Positions 30,682 to 44,500 of a DNA stretch of 44,538 nucleotides are shown piece by piece; within the stretch, counting starts at the first letter, position 1, and the number at the start of each line of letters is the position of its first letter. Position numbers and translations under genes: made by a program. Under the pieces are notes generated by a model. That model saw only the letters and a list, made by a program, of their open reading frames with translations, was not told the origin of the DNA and did not search any database. Origin of the DNA: Candidatus Woesearchaeota archaeon (GTDB lineage Archaea > Nanobdellota > Nanobdellia > Woesearchaeales > WJKL01); contig WJJM01000068.1 in NCBI GenBank assembly GCA_014729675.1, positions 1 through 44,538 of the forward strand, given 5' to 3'.

Positions 30682-32136
30682 ATGGCTGATAAAATAAATA
30701 TTGAAGAGATGAATATCTTCTGCAAGAAAAAAGGATTTGTATATTCCAATTCTGAGATTTATGGAGGTATAGCTGGATTCTTTGATTACGGCCCTTTAGG
30801 AGTTGAACTTAAGAACAATATCAAACAGGACTGGTGGAGAAGATTTGTTAAGAGCAGAGAAGATGTCGTAGGGATAGACGGCGCTATAATCTCGCATCCA
30901 AAAGTTTGGGAGGCATCCGGCCATGTTGAGAATTTTAATGATGTATATGTCAAATGCAAGAAGTGCAAGAAGCCGAACAAGATAGATAAGAATGAAGTTG
31001 GAAAGATCAAATGTGAATGCAGCGGAGAGTATGATGTTATCGGAGACGTCAATCTTATGTTTAAGACAAATGTTGGGCCAGTAGAGGGAAATATCGCTTA
31101 TCTAAGACCTGAGACTGCACAGCTTATTTTTACAAATTTTAAGATAGTTTCAGAAACTTCAAGAGCAAAACTTCCTTTTGGGATTGCGCAGCAGGGAAGA
31201 GCTTTCAGAAATGAGATATCTCCAAGAGATTTTCTTTTTAGATGCAGGGAGTTTGAGCAGATGGAGATAGAGTTCTTTATCCATCCTGATGAGAAGAAAT
31301 GTCCTTTGTTAAAAAAAGAAGATATTGATTTTGAATTTCAACTTCTTTCTGAAAAAGATCAGGAAAAAGATGATGGCTGTGAATTAAAGATAACTCTTGG
31401 AGACATGCTTAAGAAGAAGATGTTGGGAGAGTGGCATGCATATTGGCTTAAGGAAAATTATCAATGGTTTTTGGATCTTGGGATAGCAGAAAAAGATCTT
31501 CGGTTAAGGGAACATATGAAAGATGAGCTTGCCCATTATAGTTCTGCATGTTTTGATATAGAATATAGATATCCTTTTGGATGGAAAGAAGTCCATGGAA
31601 ATGCAGACAGGGGACAATATGACCTTGGAAAGCATCAGGAAGTAAGCAAGAAATCAATGGAGCTTTTTGACGAGGAAAGCAAGAAGAAAGTAATCCCAAG
31701 AGTTGTAGAGCCATCACAGGGAGTGGACAGGGCTTTTTTGACTGTGTTGTTTGATGCTTATGAGGATGACAAGGAAAGAGGAAACATTGTCCTTAAACTG
31801 CATCCAAAACTTGCTCCTGTTAAAGTTGGAGTATTTCCTCTTGTGAACAAGCTAAATGATGATGCAAGAAAGGTCTATGATATATTGAAAGATGATTTTG
31901 CATGCCAGTTTGATTCTTCTGGAAGTGTGGGAAGAAGATATGCAAGAGCTGATGAGGCAGGGGTTCCATATTGTATTACTTTTGACTTTGATTCTTTGGA
32001 AGATAAATCAGTTACTGTTCGTGATAGAGATTCTACAAAACAAGTAAGGGTTGAGATTGAGAAGCTTAATCAGGTTATTTCTGGGCTGCTTGATTCTAAA
32101 ATAGAGTTTGATAAATCTGGAAAGCTTGTAGAGTGA
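30682..32136 (+). CDS. glyS: Glycyl-tRNA synthetase
   Basis: A class II, eukaryote/archaeal-type GlyRS. The 484 residues show GFVYSNSEIYGGIAGFFDYGPLG near the start and a zinc-ribbon-like insert CKKCKKPN with CECS. Motif 2 reads FRNEISPRDFLFRCREFEQMEIEFF, preceded by YLRPETAQLIFTNF. Motif 3 reads VVEPSQGVDRAFLTVL, and the C-terminal anticodon-binding domain has KLAPVKVGVFPLV. Motifs are intact. The gene stands alone and is followed by the repeat-rich leader of the AbrB/giant-protease unit. Confidence 0.96.
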   Translation: MADKINIEEMNIFCKKKGFVYSNSEIYGGIAGFFDYGPLGVELKNNIKQDWWRRFVKSREDVVGIDGAIISHPKVWEASGHVENFNDVYVKCKKCKKPNKIDKNEVGKIKCECSGEYDVIGDVNLMFKTNVGPVEGNIAYLRPETAQLIFTNFKIVSETSRAKLPFGIAQQGRAFRNEISPRDFLFRCREFEQMEIEFFIHPDEKKCPLLKKEDIDFEFQLLSEKDQEKDDGCELKITLGDMLKKKMLGEWHAYWLKENYQWFLDLGIAEKDLRLREHMKDELAHYSSACFDIEYRYPFGWKEVHGNADRGQYDLGKHQEVSKKSMELFDEESKKKVIPRVVEPSQGVDRAFLTVLFDAYEDDKERGNIVLKLHPKLAPVKVGVFPLVNKLNDDARKVYDILKDDFACQFDSSGSVGRRYARADEAGVPYCITFDFDSLEDKSVTVRDRDSTKQVRVEIEKLNQVISGLLDSKIEFDKSGKLVE

Positions 32137-32362
32137 ATGATGTTTTGTTTTTATGCGAAAAATCTTTCATCAAATAAATAAGTATAAATATAAGTATAAA
32201 TATAAGTTTAATCCTAGTTGTGGTTTTTGTATACTGGTTTGGCTATCTTCGAGGAGCAAATAGAAACATTTATAAAAAATAAGTATTTTTATATGTAAAT
32301 ATTAAAGTAATTTTATATCCATCCAAATAAGTAAAAAATTAAGGCAAATAGAGACCAGTATA
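32137..32362 (+). promoter_or_regulatory. Leader/promoter region of the AbrB-giant protease unit, with direct and inverted repeats
   Basis: AAGTATAAATAT occurs twice in tandem (32180-32203), plus a partial third copy. TATACTGGT at 32230-32238 is the exact reverse complement of ACCAGTATA at 32354-32362, which ends directly before the ATG. GCAAATAGAAAC (about 32257) and GCAAATAGAGAC (about 32345) are near-identical direct repeats. TATA candidates lie in the tandem repeats and at about 32270. If transcription starts after the upstream one, the leader could fold so that the start codon is masked. Confidence 0.45.
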
Positions 32363-32545
32363 ATGAAGGAACTCAAAAGAAAACTTTACAAAAGAGGCAG
32401 TAGTGTAGAGGTAACTATACCTATGCCTTTGCTTTTTTCTATAGACAAATCAAAGAAACATGATGTTATTTTCAAGTTTGATGAAGAGAAAAAGAAATGG
32501 TATATTGAGATGGATAAGAGAGAGTCCTCAGAAGAAGAGCAATGA
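32363..32545 (+). CDS. AbrB/SpoVT-like small DNA-binding protein
   Basis: The protein has 60 residues. The N-terminal half, KRKLYKRGSSVEVTIPMPLLFSI, has the swapped-hairpin beta strand pattern of AbrB/MazE-type DNA-binding proteins. It continues with a strand pair (HDVIFKFDEEKKKWYIEM) and a charged tail. The stop overlaps the start of the giant protease gene by ATGA, so the two are translationally coupled. It probably regulates that gene or its own promoter; the repeats upstream are candidate sites. Not tested. Confidence 0.75.
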   Translation: MKELKRKLYKRGSSVEVTIPMPLLFSIDKSKKHDVIFKFDEEKKKWYIEMDKRESSEEEQ

Positions 32546-35500
32546 TAGCAGAGGAAAAAGGGGGAAAAGGTACGGTAATCCTGTTTTTGTTAGCTTTAGT
32601 TTCACTTGCATTTCTACTTTATGTTGAATTTAATGGGCTCGAGGATATAACAGGGAGAAACGTTCTTGATTTTAGTAATGTATCTTTGGATGGATACAAT
32701 GATTCTATAATTGTTGAATTTAATGCTTCTGGAGAGAAAATAGTGTATATAGAACTTGAGGAAAGAACTTATTCTTTAGCAAGGATGGATATAGTTGGAA
32801 GAAATGAAACAGGAGAATATCCTTATATTCCCAGGGTGGATGTTCTTGATGATGGAGAATTTGAATGGGCAAATACCGGAAGGTTTGATTCTGCTGAAGA
32901 GACTGATGATTTCAGCTCTGATCTGAACTTGTATATCTCTAATTGCGGAGAATACCCTTGCCCTGTGCCTATCAAAGTATATTCAGATTCAGCTGGAATT
33001 ATAGAGTTGAAAAATTTATATTTAGTTTTTGGTGGAGAGGCTGAACAACCACTACCCCCAGCTTCTTCACCGATTTCTTCTTTAGAGCCTGCAAAGATAG
33101 ATTCTGGGATTGAAGAAGAGATTCAGGAGAAGAGCGAAGCTAAAGTTATTGTTGTGCTTAAGGATGAGCCTGTTGAAACAGGGATGACAGGGATAACTGG
33201 GCAGCCTGTGAAAGAAATAAGGAAAGATATATTCAAGGAGAAGAAAGCTGAAAGACTGGAAAAGATAAAGCAGAAAGTTAAAGAAAAACAGGAGAAGGTG
33301 CTTTCTGAGCTTGAGCTTGAAGATAAGACAGAAAGGGGGATACTTGGGATTGCTCAGGAGAAGAAGGCTGAGTTTAAGCTTGAGAGGAAATATTCTACTG
33401 TAAATGCTTTTTCAGGGAAAGTAACTGAAGAAGGGCTTAGGAAGCTTGAAGATAATCCTGATGTTGAAGCTGTTTATCTTGTCCCTACTTTGCATATATC
33501 CTTGGATGATACTGTTCCTTTAATACAAGCTGACCATATGCATAATTATTCTGTTGATGGAGAGAATATAACCGGAAAAGGCCAGACTATCTGTATAATA
33601 GATACAGGAATACAGACAGATCATCCTGATTTTCAGAACAGGGTTATTGATGAATATTGTTATTGCACTGCCAGTGATTATGGAAACGGAGGATGCTGCC
33701 ATGACAATACAAATGAATCAGATGTTGGGGATGATGACAATGACCATGGAACACATTGCGCAGGAATAGCTGCTGCAGATGGAACTGTGGTTGGTGTTGC
33801 TCCTGAATCTAATTTAATAGCTATTAAAGTGTGTGATTCTTCTGGAGACTGTGACGGGGACGATATGATGGCTGGAATGGACTGGTGCATTGCGAATTCT
33901 ACAAGATACAATATCTCTGTGATTTCAATGAGTCTTGGAGATTGGAATCCTCATTCTCCTGGAAATTGTCCTGACTGGATGGATTCAAGCATAAATAATG
34001 CACATGATAGTGATATCCTATTTGTTTCTGCTTCTGGAAATACAGGAAATACAACTGGAATTGATTATCCTGCATGCAGCCAGAATACTACTGGAATAGG
34101 GGCTGTAACTAAATCTGATGTCATATGGACAGGTACAAGCAGGCATCCTGATCTTCTTGATATATTGGCTCCAGGAGCAGGTGTTTATTCAACAGTTCCT
34201 ACAGATAATTATGCTACTAATACAGGAACTTCAATGGCAACTCCACATGCTGCCGGAGCTGCAGCTTTGATATATCAGTATGCTGAGCTGGAGGGGTTGA
34301 GCTTTAGTGTGGATGATGTTGTTGAACTTATGATCGATAATGGTAAGACTATTGGAGACTATTCAAGAGTTGACTTTAGCGGAATATTTCTTAAGCTTGA
34401 GGAGAATATAACTGCTAACTTAACTGCATATTCTTTGGGGAAGGAAGGAATAGGAAAGATAGGCTTCTATAACTATACTGAGTTCGGGAATATCCTTGAT
34501 AGGATAAACATAAGCTATAATTATGCTGAGATAGATGCAAGTTCAGCTTTGGAGTATAACAAGTCAGCTATAATAACATTAGATGGATTGAACTTTGATT
34601 CTCCTTTTGTTGAATATTTCAACGGAACTGAATTTGAGGAATGCAATTCAACTACTGATCCAGCATGCATAAACATAAGCTATAATGGAAGCAGGTTTGT
34701 GTTTAATGTCAGCCATTTTACCGGATTTAGGGCTGCTGAGGGAGGAAATGATTCTGGAGAGGGTGTAGAGAGCGCAACAATAACAAAGACTGCTTTAAAC
34801 GAGTCTGTCATCAATGGAAGTATTATCCAGTTTATAGTCAATATTACAAATACAGGCATAACTGATTTTACCAATTATGAGCTTACAGACAGATTTAACA
34901 AGAGCTATATCAATTATACAGGAGCTAATCGAACACCTGATGATATCAGATATGATGGTGGCGAGATAGAGTGGCTTATTAATCTTAGTGCAGGAGAAAG
35001 TGAGATATTTCTTATTAATTTCACAACTTATACTGTCGGAAACACCACTAACATCATTGATATGGAGAACAGCACAGGATCTTCAATAGGGTATGATAAT
35101 GAGAGTATAGAGGTACTAGAAGAAGAGGAAGAAGAAACAAGACTTTATGATCTTGGGGATGCTCCTGATTCATGCAACCATTTCTATACAGACATGGAGA
35201 CTGACCCGAGCATGTTTAGCAGCGGGATAACTGCTGATTATCCGACTGTGCATAATACAACACTTAAAGACAACTGCGGAAAGACATATGGGCCATGCCA
35301 TGAGAATTATTTCCTGATACTGGGAAGAAATATAACCTTTGAGGATGAGGCTGATGTTGGGAATGATGAAGATTTTCCAGATAACAACATAAAACCAAAT
35401 GCAAATGAGTCTGATTTTGATTCTGTTATCGGAACCAGTTTTGGTATGGATGACGGTCTTGGAAGCACAGGCATAAACTACACTAATGATATGTTTAATT

Positions 35501-38500
35501 GGGAGCACTGCCAAAATGTTTCTATTCCCATAGATATAAACATTTCAGGAGGGCCTTATGCAGCTGACTGGAACGCTACATTGAACATCTGGATAGATTA
35601 TAATAAGGATGGGAACTGGGCTGATTCTCCATGGTCTCAAGATACTGTGATGTGCGGCATGCAATCGGTTTCTGAATGGGTTGTCCAAAATGATGTTGCT
35701 GCGCAGCTGAACTTTGGAGGTTTTGGTCCTGGACAGATAATACATTATGCAAATTTTACTGCTTTTTCAAACATATCAGGTTATACATGGATGAGAGTGC
35801 AGGTAACTCCAGGCCCTATAAATTCTATGCAGTATGCAGACGGTTCAGGCCCTGCTGTGTGTTATGAAGATGGAGAGACTGAAGATTATTATGTGAATAT
35901 AACTTATCTTGAAGAAGAGGAAGAAGGATATTTCCAGAATCTAAGCATATCAAAAACATCTTTAGATGACAATGTAACTAATGGAAGCACTGCTGAATTT
36001 TTGATAAACATAACAAATACAGGAAATATCAATTTTTCATCTGTTGAATTAAATGATAGCTATGATATTAATTTCTTAAATTACAGCAGTTCAAGCAAAG
36101 CCTATGAAGATAATGCATATGATGGAGATATAATATGGGTTGTTCATGACCTTGCTTCTGACAGTTCTTCTTTGATATATGTAAATTTCACTGCTCTTGA
36201 TGTTGGAAATACAACCAACCATATTTTTGCTGAGAACAGCACAGGCTCTTTAATGGGGTATGATAATGAAAGTATTGAAATCTTAGGGGAAGGAGAGGAA
36301 GAAGTTCAGGAAAACGTGACAAACCTAAGCTGCGAGGTGACAACAAACTGTACATATACAAAAGTTCTTGGGTTGTCTTCTTTGACAAATGCGCATGCTG
36401 AATTAGCTAATGAATCTAACTATAATTATAGCATATGCTGCAGAGATATAAGCAATACTGTAAATATAGTCAATGATTCAGGAACAGTTTTTATCAGGCT
36501 GAGTGATTCTACAAATGCGCACGTAGAGCTTCCAAGCGAGGGGAATTATGCTCATGACGCTTATATAGGCACTGATTCTTTATCAAATTCAGTAGAATGC
36601 AGTTATCTAAACACAAGCGGAGCATGCTCTGAAAATACAACTTGTCTGATGACTCTCCCTACAAATATCAGCGGAAATACAAATCTCCAGCCAGGAGATT
36701 GCGTCACTAATCCTTATCTTACTTCTGTATGCTGCGGAATTGTCGAAGACAGCGCTCCTATTGTCACGCTATTATCTCCTGCAGACAATCATTACAATGA
36801 CAGCGCAGAGCCTGAAGAGATATTGTTCAACTGCTCTGCAACTGATGACAAGCTTGTAGATAATATCTCAATGTATCTGACTGATAAAGATGATACAAAC
36901 TTTAAGATAAATTATAGCTGCGATATAGATGCTGCAAAAGGAAGCTGCAGCAAAAGGCTTAACCTTACAAACGGAAACTATACATGGAACTGCGCTGCTT
37001 ATGATAACATAAGCCAGGAGACATGGGGAAATAACAGGACAATAGTGGTAAATTATACTGCATGCATACCAGAACTTGTTAATACAACATGGACAGAATG
37101 GATAAATATAAGTTGTGTATCTGGCAAGATGAACCAAAGTAGAAATAGAACACAGTACGATAATAATAGCTGTGGAATAATAGCTAACCAGACATTCTAT
37201 GAATATCAGCTTGTAGGTCCGGATTATGAAAATACAACCTGGGGCGACTGGATGAACCTTACATGTGTCGGCAGCCAGATGAACCAAAGCAGAAACAGAA
37301 CACAGTATGATGAATATGGCTGCGCTCCAAGTATAACTCACTATGATTACCAGCTTGTAGGCCCTAATTATGAAAATACCTCTTGGTCAGACTGGATCAA
37401 CATCTCCTGTTTGCCTGATGATACCATGAACCAAAGCAGAAACAGAACACAGTATGATGAATATGGCTGCGCTGCCAACCAGACATTTATAGAATACAGG
37501 CATACAGAATTCTGTGATTATTGCACCCCTAACATGACAAACACTTCATGGAGAGCATATTATAATATAAGCCCGTGTTATGAGAATGACACTATAGAGC
37601 AGGAAAGGAACAGGACGCAGTATGATTCAACCTATTGCGGGGAAGTGGGAAATACAACTTTCTTTGAACAGCAGATTATAGCATGCATAAATCCCCCTTC
37701 AAGTGTTACAGGCTTGGTGAATATCTCTTCAACAAACGAGACAATAAACTGGACATGGACAAATCCATCAGAAGCTGACTTTAACTCAACAATCCTTTAT
37801 CTCAATGGAAGCAACATCATCAACCTTTCAAGCACGATAGATTCATATAAGGCGGCAGGGCTGCAGCCTAATTCATCTTATAATCTTACTGTGCATACAA
37901 AAGATCATAATGGCAATATAAACTATACTGATGTGAGCAATATTGCACAAACAACCAGAAATCCAATACTTCCTATTGCTGATAACTTCAGCGGAGAGTA
38001 TGGGACAACCAATTTCTCAGATGTGTCAGATATCACAAATGTAAAAAATCTTACCTTAGCAAGAGCAGGAGGAAGAATAAAATTCCCTGGATCTTATGGG
38101 GTTGATGCTGAAGCAGAAAATTATGATCTGAATGTTTTAATAGGGGATGGTTTTGTAAGCGTGAATACTTCTGCATTGGATACCAGCTTCAATGCTTCTG
38201 CTGAGATTACTATAAACAATGTAAGCTGTCCTTCTACTGTGTATTATGGTGGAGGATTGTATAGTTCTTCTCAAGAGATTGTAGGAGAAGGCAACGTATG
38301 TGATGCTGGAACTGATCCAAGCTGTACAAATGTAACCTGTATGGGGAACATATTAACATTTACAACAAGCCATTTCACAGGATTTGCATCTGCTGCAACA
38401 GCTAACCTCACTATATGGGATGAAACTGATAATACTGTAAAAGCTCCAGATGAACAGATAAGATTCTTTGCTAACTATACAAATTCAACAGGAGAGATAG

Positions 38501-41500
38501 AAGGGGCGAACTGCACTATCAATTTTAATTCCAGCCTGAACAATAATATGGGCTGGAACGCAACTTCAAGACTGTATGAATACAACAGAAGCTTTTCAAG
38601 CACTGGAATGTATGGCTGGAATGCAACATGCAACAAGACCGGTTATGATACATTGACTGCTTCAGACACTGTTATTGTCATGTATAATAATACAGTTCCA
38701 GGCATGGATATGATAAGCCTTAATCCAAATACAGGAATGAACAATACTGCTGTAAATGTAACTTCTATAGGTGCAAATGATACTGACGGACAGCAGTTAA
38801 GATTAGAATGCGGGGATTCAACAGGAAATTATAATCTTTGTACTGGAAATTATGGAAGCCCTGAAAGAAGCTGCATATTCAACAGCCCATGGGATGATGA
38901 TTCCACACATCAAGTGTATTGTGCTGTATATGACGGAGTAAACTATTCTATAGAAAGAAATAATCAGTTTTTTGCAGACAATACTGCTCCTGTAACTTTG
39001 GCTGTGCATAATATTGAGGGAGACAGTACAACAAAATATTGGGATTCTGTAGAGGATAACAAGACACTGATACAGGTAATACTTAATGAAAGCGAAGTTA
39101 ACTGTAGATGGAGCATAGTAGATGCAAAATATGATGATATATCTTCAGCTAATGAATGTGCTGTGCAGGGAAGTCTTGCAAGCTGCAATGTTACGCCTTC
39201 ATCCCAGATCAATGAGACTAATGTCACTATATCCTGCGAAGACAAATATGGAAATGACCAGAATGTTTCACAGAATCTAGAAGTTATATATGGTGTTGAC
39301 TGGACAAAGCCGACAGTATATACCACAAACAATGGCATGATAAATCCTCCTGGATACTCAATAACATTTGTAGAAACAGATGTGCCTGCAGGAACAGAGA
39401 TAATGACATGGTACTGCAACGATACATCTGACAACTGCACACCTTCAACCAGTATAGACAACGGCTCAACAGTGTCTTATTATGGAAGAGGAAATTGGTA
39501 TGTAAAATGGAATGCCACAGATGAAGCTGGAAACGTGAACATGTCTGGACAGACAGTTGTAATGATAAACATACTTCCAGATGTGACAATGCATTGGTAT
39601 GAAGATCTGGTGAATCACACTTTCAATGTATATATAAATGCTTCAGACATTGATAATTCACAGAACTTAAGCTGCCAGATATTCCACAGGCATGCTGCAG
39701 GAGGAGCATGGAATATAACCAACATGAGCCTTTACAGCGGAACACTGACAAACGGATCATTTATGGGGAATATATCTGAAGCTGACGGATATACAGGGCT
39801 GGATAATATAGAATCATTTGTTAACTGTACAGACGGAGTTGAATATTATAATTCAAGCCCGAGCACACATATACTGCCTAACTATCTTCCAACAAGGCCA
39901 GTTGTTGACCTTATTCCAGACAATGCAACAACAACTAACAATCTTATATGCAATATCACTAATACAAGCACAGATATTGACGGAGATGATATCAATTATA
40001 CTTATGAGTGGTATAGGGATGGAATCCTAAACAGGACAGTCTATTATACTAATGACACATATAATGTACTTTCAGCAGACAACACTACAAAGCATGAGAA
40101 CTGGAACTGTACTGTAATCCCTTACGACAATTATGAGAATGGAACTTCTGACAGTGATGATATAACTATAGCCAATACTCCTCCTGCCCAGCCTACAGTA
40201 AATATAATTCCTGGGCTGCCGATAACAACAGATGATCTCAATTGCAGTGTTACAGGAACTGATGCTGATAATGACAGCCTTAACTATACATATAGATGGT
40301 ATAAGGATGGAGACTTCAATTACAGTGTTTATACAAACAAGACAAGCATCATACTTGGAAAGAGCAACACTACAAAAGGAGAAGAGTGGAACTGCAGTGT
40401 AATTGCTTATGACGGAGAAGAAAACGGGAGCATGAGCTCTGATTCTACAGTAATACAGAATGCCCCCCCTAGTGCTGCTTCTGGATTTAATCCAAGAAAG
40501 TTCCACAACCTTACCCAAAAGGTCAAGTGGACAGAAGGTATCGATCCTGACGGAGACAGCGTAAGTTCTTATCTTTGTGTTTCAACAAATTCAACATGGA
40601 GAGATGCAGATGTTTGTGATGTTGTAAATCTTGCGCTTACAGCAACTCCAGATTATACATTTAATCTGGGAGAACTGCAGCATATAGGAGAATCAAGGAC
40701 ATATTATGTAAGGATAATAGAGACAGACGGGCTGCTTAACAGTGTAGATTATGACACTAACTTCAACCTGACGAACTTAAGGCCAAATGCTACTGCTGTT
40801 GATGTTATGCCTAATATGCCTAACAGTCTGGATACATTAATATGCAACTATTCTTTTAATGACGGAGATGAGGATGGAGAGAATGTTAGTGGTGCAGAAT
40901 TTAAATGGTATGTGCAAGATGAAGGAGCAGGGGCATTTGTTGAGCAGGCAGGACAGACAAATAAGACATTGGATACTGGGTTTGACAGGGATGATGTTGT
41001 CAAGTGCGCTGCTTTGGTTGAAGATGAATACGGGCTTAATGATTCAGCATACAGGAATGGATCAACAGAGCTGATATTGAACGCTCCTCCAAATATTGCA
41101 ATAGATCTGGTTCCAGACAATGCATCCTCTTCAGATAATCTTATATGCAATGTCACTTCATCATATGATGTTGACGGAGATAACCTGAACTATACTTATG
41201 AGTGGTATAAAGATGATATATTTAACAGGAGCATATATACAAACCAGACCTTTGATATTATCGGAGCCGGGAATACAAGTGATTATGAGAAATGGCTCTG
41301 CAATGTGACTCCTTATGATGGTATTGTAAATGGAACTGCTATAAGTGATTATGTTGTTGTTGGAAATGCCCCTCCTAGTTTTGTATCTGCTGTGGATGAT
41401 GCTGATATAATAAAGGGTGGAGATAATGTAACTGTATCTACAGAATCATCTGATGAAAATGGAGATATGATCTGGCTTTATGTATGCAATTCAACAAGCG

Positions 41501-44500
41501 TATCAAGTGCAGGATGCAATGACAAGCAGTACTGCAGCAATCTGACTTCTTTAGCAAATGCTTCATGCAGTTTTGCTTCTGAGATAGACAATAATCTGCA
41601 CAAATGGTATGCATATCTTTATGATAACAGGACAGTGCAAGCAGTGAATGATTTTGAAGGCAACTATACTACTGATTCAGATGCTCCTATAACAGATGAT
41701 GACAGTGTGAGTGATACGACATGGTATAGCAGTTATGTGAATATCTCCCTGAATGCAACTGATAATATTGCAGGAGTTAACAGGACATATTATTGTGTCT
41801 ATGATGCAGGGGAGGCAGCATGCACTCCAAATATCTTAAGCTATAATAATCCAAGATCTGTAGAGATAAACTGTTCAGGAGAAGAGAGCTGCCAGCAGAT
41901 CATAAGATATTATTCAGCAGATAATGTTGAAAATGTTGAGGGTGTGAAAGAGAGCTTTAAGGTAAACATCGCTGTAGGTAGCACTGTAAACAATACAAAT
42001 GCTACAAACAGCACTATCATCAATAGCACCATCATCAATTCTACTATAATCAACTCAACGATCATAAATTCAACAGTTATCAATTCAACGATACTTAACA
42101 GCACAAAAGTAAACTGTACTATAATCGACAGTATCATAGAGAATTCAGTCAATTATAATTGTGAGTTGCGAGATGTAGGAGAATATGGTTCCAGGATAAA
42201 TGACAGTGATTTCAACCAGAGCTTTGTGAATGAGTCAACTATATGGAATCTTTCTGGATTTGGAGATATAAGATATGATAATGTATATGGCGGCAATCTT
42301 AGCTATAATAATTATACCTATGCTGTAAATTCAACCCTTCCTAGCCCTTGGAGCCTGCAGAACATATATGCCCAGTGCGGCGACGGAGTGTGTGCTGGAG
42401 AAAATGTTTGCGGACCTGACAACAATTACCCTAACTGCAACTATGACTGCGGACCATGTCCTGGAACTGCAACAGCACCATCTGGAGGCGGAGGCGGAGC
42501 ATCCAGGAGATCTATATGTGTTGAGCAATGGCAATGCAGACCATGGGGTATATGCTATCCTAATGGTACTCAATATAGGGAATGCTGGGACATGAACAGA
42601 TGCGATGATCTCTATAATCAAAGGATAGTTACAAGAATCAACAAGACACAAAAGCCAGCAACGTACAGGGCTTGCAGTTATGTAAAAGAATGTTATCCTG
42701 AGAACAACTTATTTGGTCCTTTAACATTAAACAGGACATTCAAAACTTATGATGACTCATACCCTGGATCAGAACATCTCCCTGAAAACTATATCCTGTA
42801 TATAGGCAATACTCTTTTTGGAAATGTGGTTTCCGATGAACCTATAAAAGACATAAGGAAGTATAACTATAACTTTGATGCAACTCCTGGAGAATATCTT
42901 CTTTATGTGGGCAACAATGATGATGCTTCTGTTATAATCGAGATAAATGGAAGAGGGGTGGTAAATCCCTATGATTTCAATCCATCTGTTCATGTAATCA
43001 CAAGGAAGATCAATCTAAGCAGCCAAAACAAGATAGATATAGAGCTAAGAAGCAAACCTGGTTCAAGCATAGTGGTGTGGATAGGGGAATTATGTTCTTG
43101 CAGTGTAGATTCACAGTGCAATGGAGAATCATTTGAATGCGATAATGAGGGCATATGCGTAAGCAAACCTTCTTGCGAAGATGGAATAAAGAATCAGGAT
43201 GAGACTGGCATCGACTGCGGAGGAAGTATGTGCGAAGCGTGTGTTGAGATGCCTGCAGCAATAATCCCAAGGATGACACCTTATGAGCATATCATGAATT
43301 TTGCTGTAGAAAATATTGTCTGGCCTATAAGTGATTTTGTAAGATATGCTTATATGCCTTTTGTTAGGGATACAATAACTGCAACAGGAAAAGCATTCTA
43401 TGGAATCGCGAGTGGAACATATAGTGCTGTCATTTCTCTGTATGGCGAAGTTTCATCTTATCTTATTGAGAAATATATCCCTGCAAGCATGAGACTTCTG
43501 GAAACTATCTATGATTCTGCATCTTCTTTCATAGTTGAAGACTATATCCCTTTCAGCATGTCCGTATTAGGCGGACTCTGGAATGGTGTGAGAATATTGA
43601 CCAATAGTCTTGGATCCTTAGTTACAGATATAATAATCCCTTTTGCATCATATATAGTGAAGGAGACATATGATTATGTGGCAAATGTGTACATTCCATG
43701 GAGCATGCAGATAATAGGCAATGTTTCATCCATTACAGGGGACGCATTGGATGCTTTGACTGATACAATATATAGATCTGCAAAAGATACTGCGAGATGG
43801 AGCTGGGAGACAGGCATTGATATGCTTAACTCTACCAAAGATGGACTGGTTAATGCAGGATCATTTGTCAAAGAAGAATATATCCCGTGGTCTTTAGACA
43901 TTATAGGTGACAATCTTATCGGATTCTTGATGACTCTTATCCTTGTTGCAGCTGTAATTCTTGTAGTGTATGGATCAAGGAACTACGAGACTATAGAGAT
44001 GTACAGAAGATATACTAATGTAAAGATAAAGAGAGGGCTTGAAGAAAGAAGGAAGAGGCTTGAGAAACAGAAGAAAGCAAGGGATGAAGCTGAGAAAAAG
44101 AAAATGCTTCGGGAGAAGAAAGAAAAAGAAAAAGAACAGAGGCTGGAAAGAGAGAAAAAGATCAAACAAGAAAAAGAGAAAGAAAAAGCCTATATATCAT
44201 CTGAGCTTGAGAGAAGGTTTGAAAAAGAGAAAAAAAGGATAGAAGAGGAAAGAAAGAAGAAAGCAGAAGAAGAAGCAAAAGAAGAGAAAAAGAAATTTGA
44301 TGAAAGACAAAGAAGACTAGAGCATAAGAAGAGATTACAGGAAGCAAAAGAAAAACACAGGAAAGAGATTGAAGAAGAAAAAGAGAAAGAAAAAGCCTAT
44401 ATCCAGCAAGAGCTTGAAAGAAGGTTCAGGGCTGAGAAGAAAAGGATTGCTGAAGAGAAAGTCAGGAAAGACATTAAAGAGAAAAAGCTGACAAAAAAAC

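Noticed and set aside
32180-32215. CRISPR or origin iterons
   Set aside because: Only two full 12-nt copies and no spacers; better explained as promoter elements.
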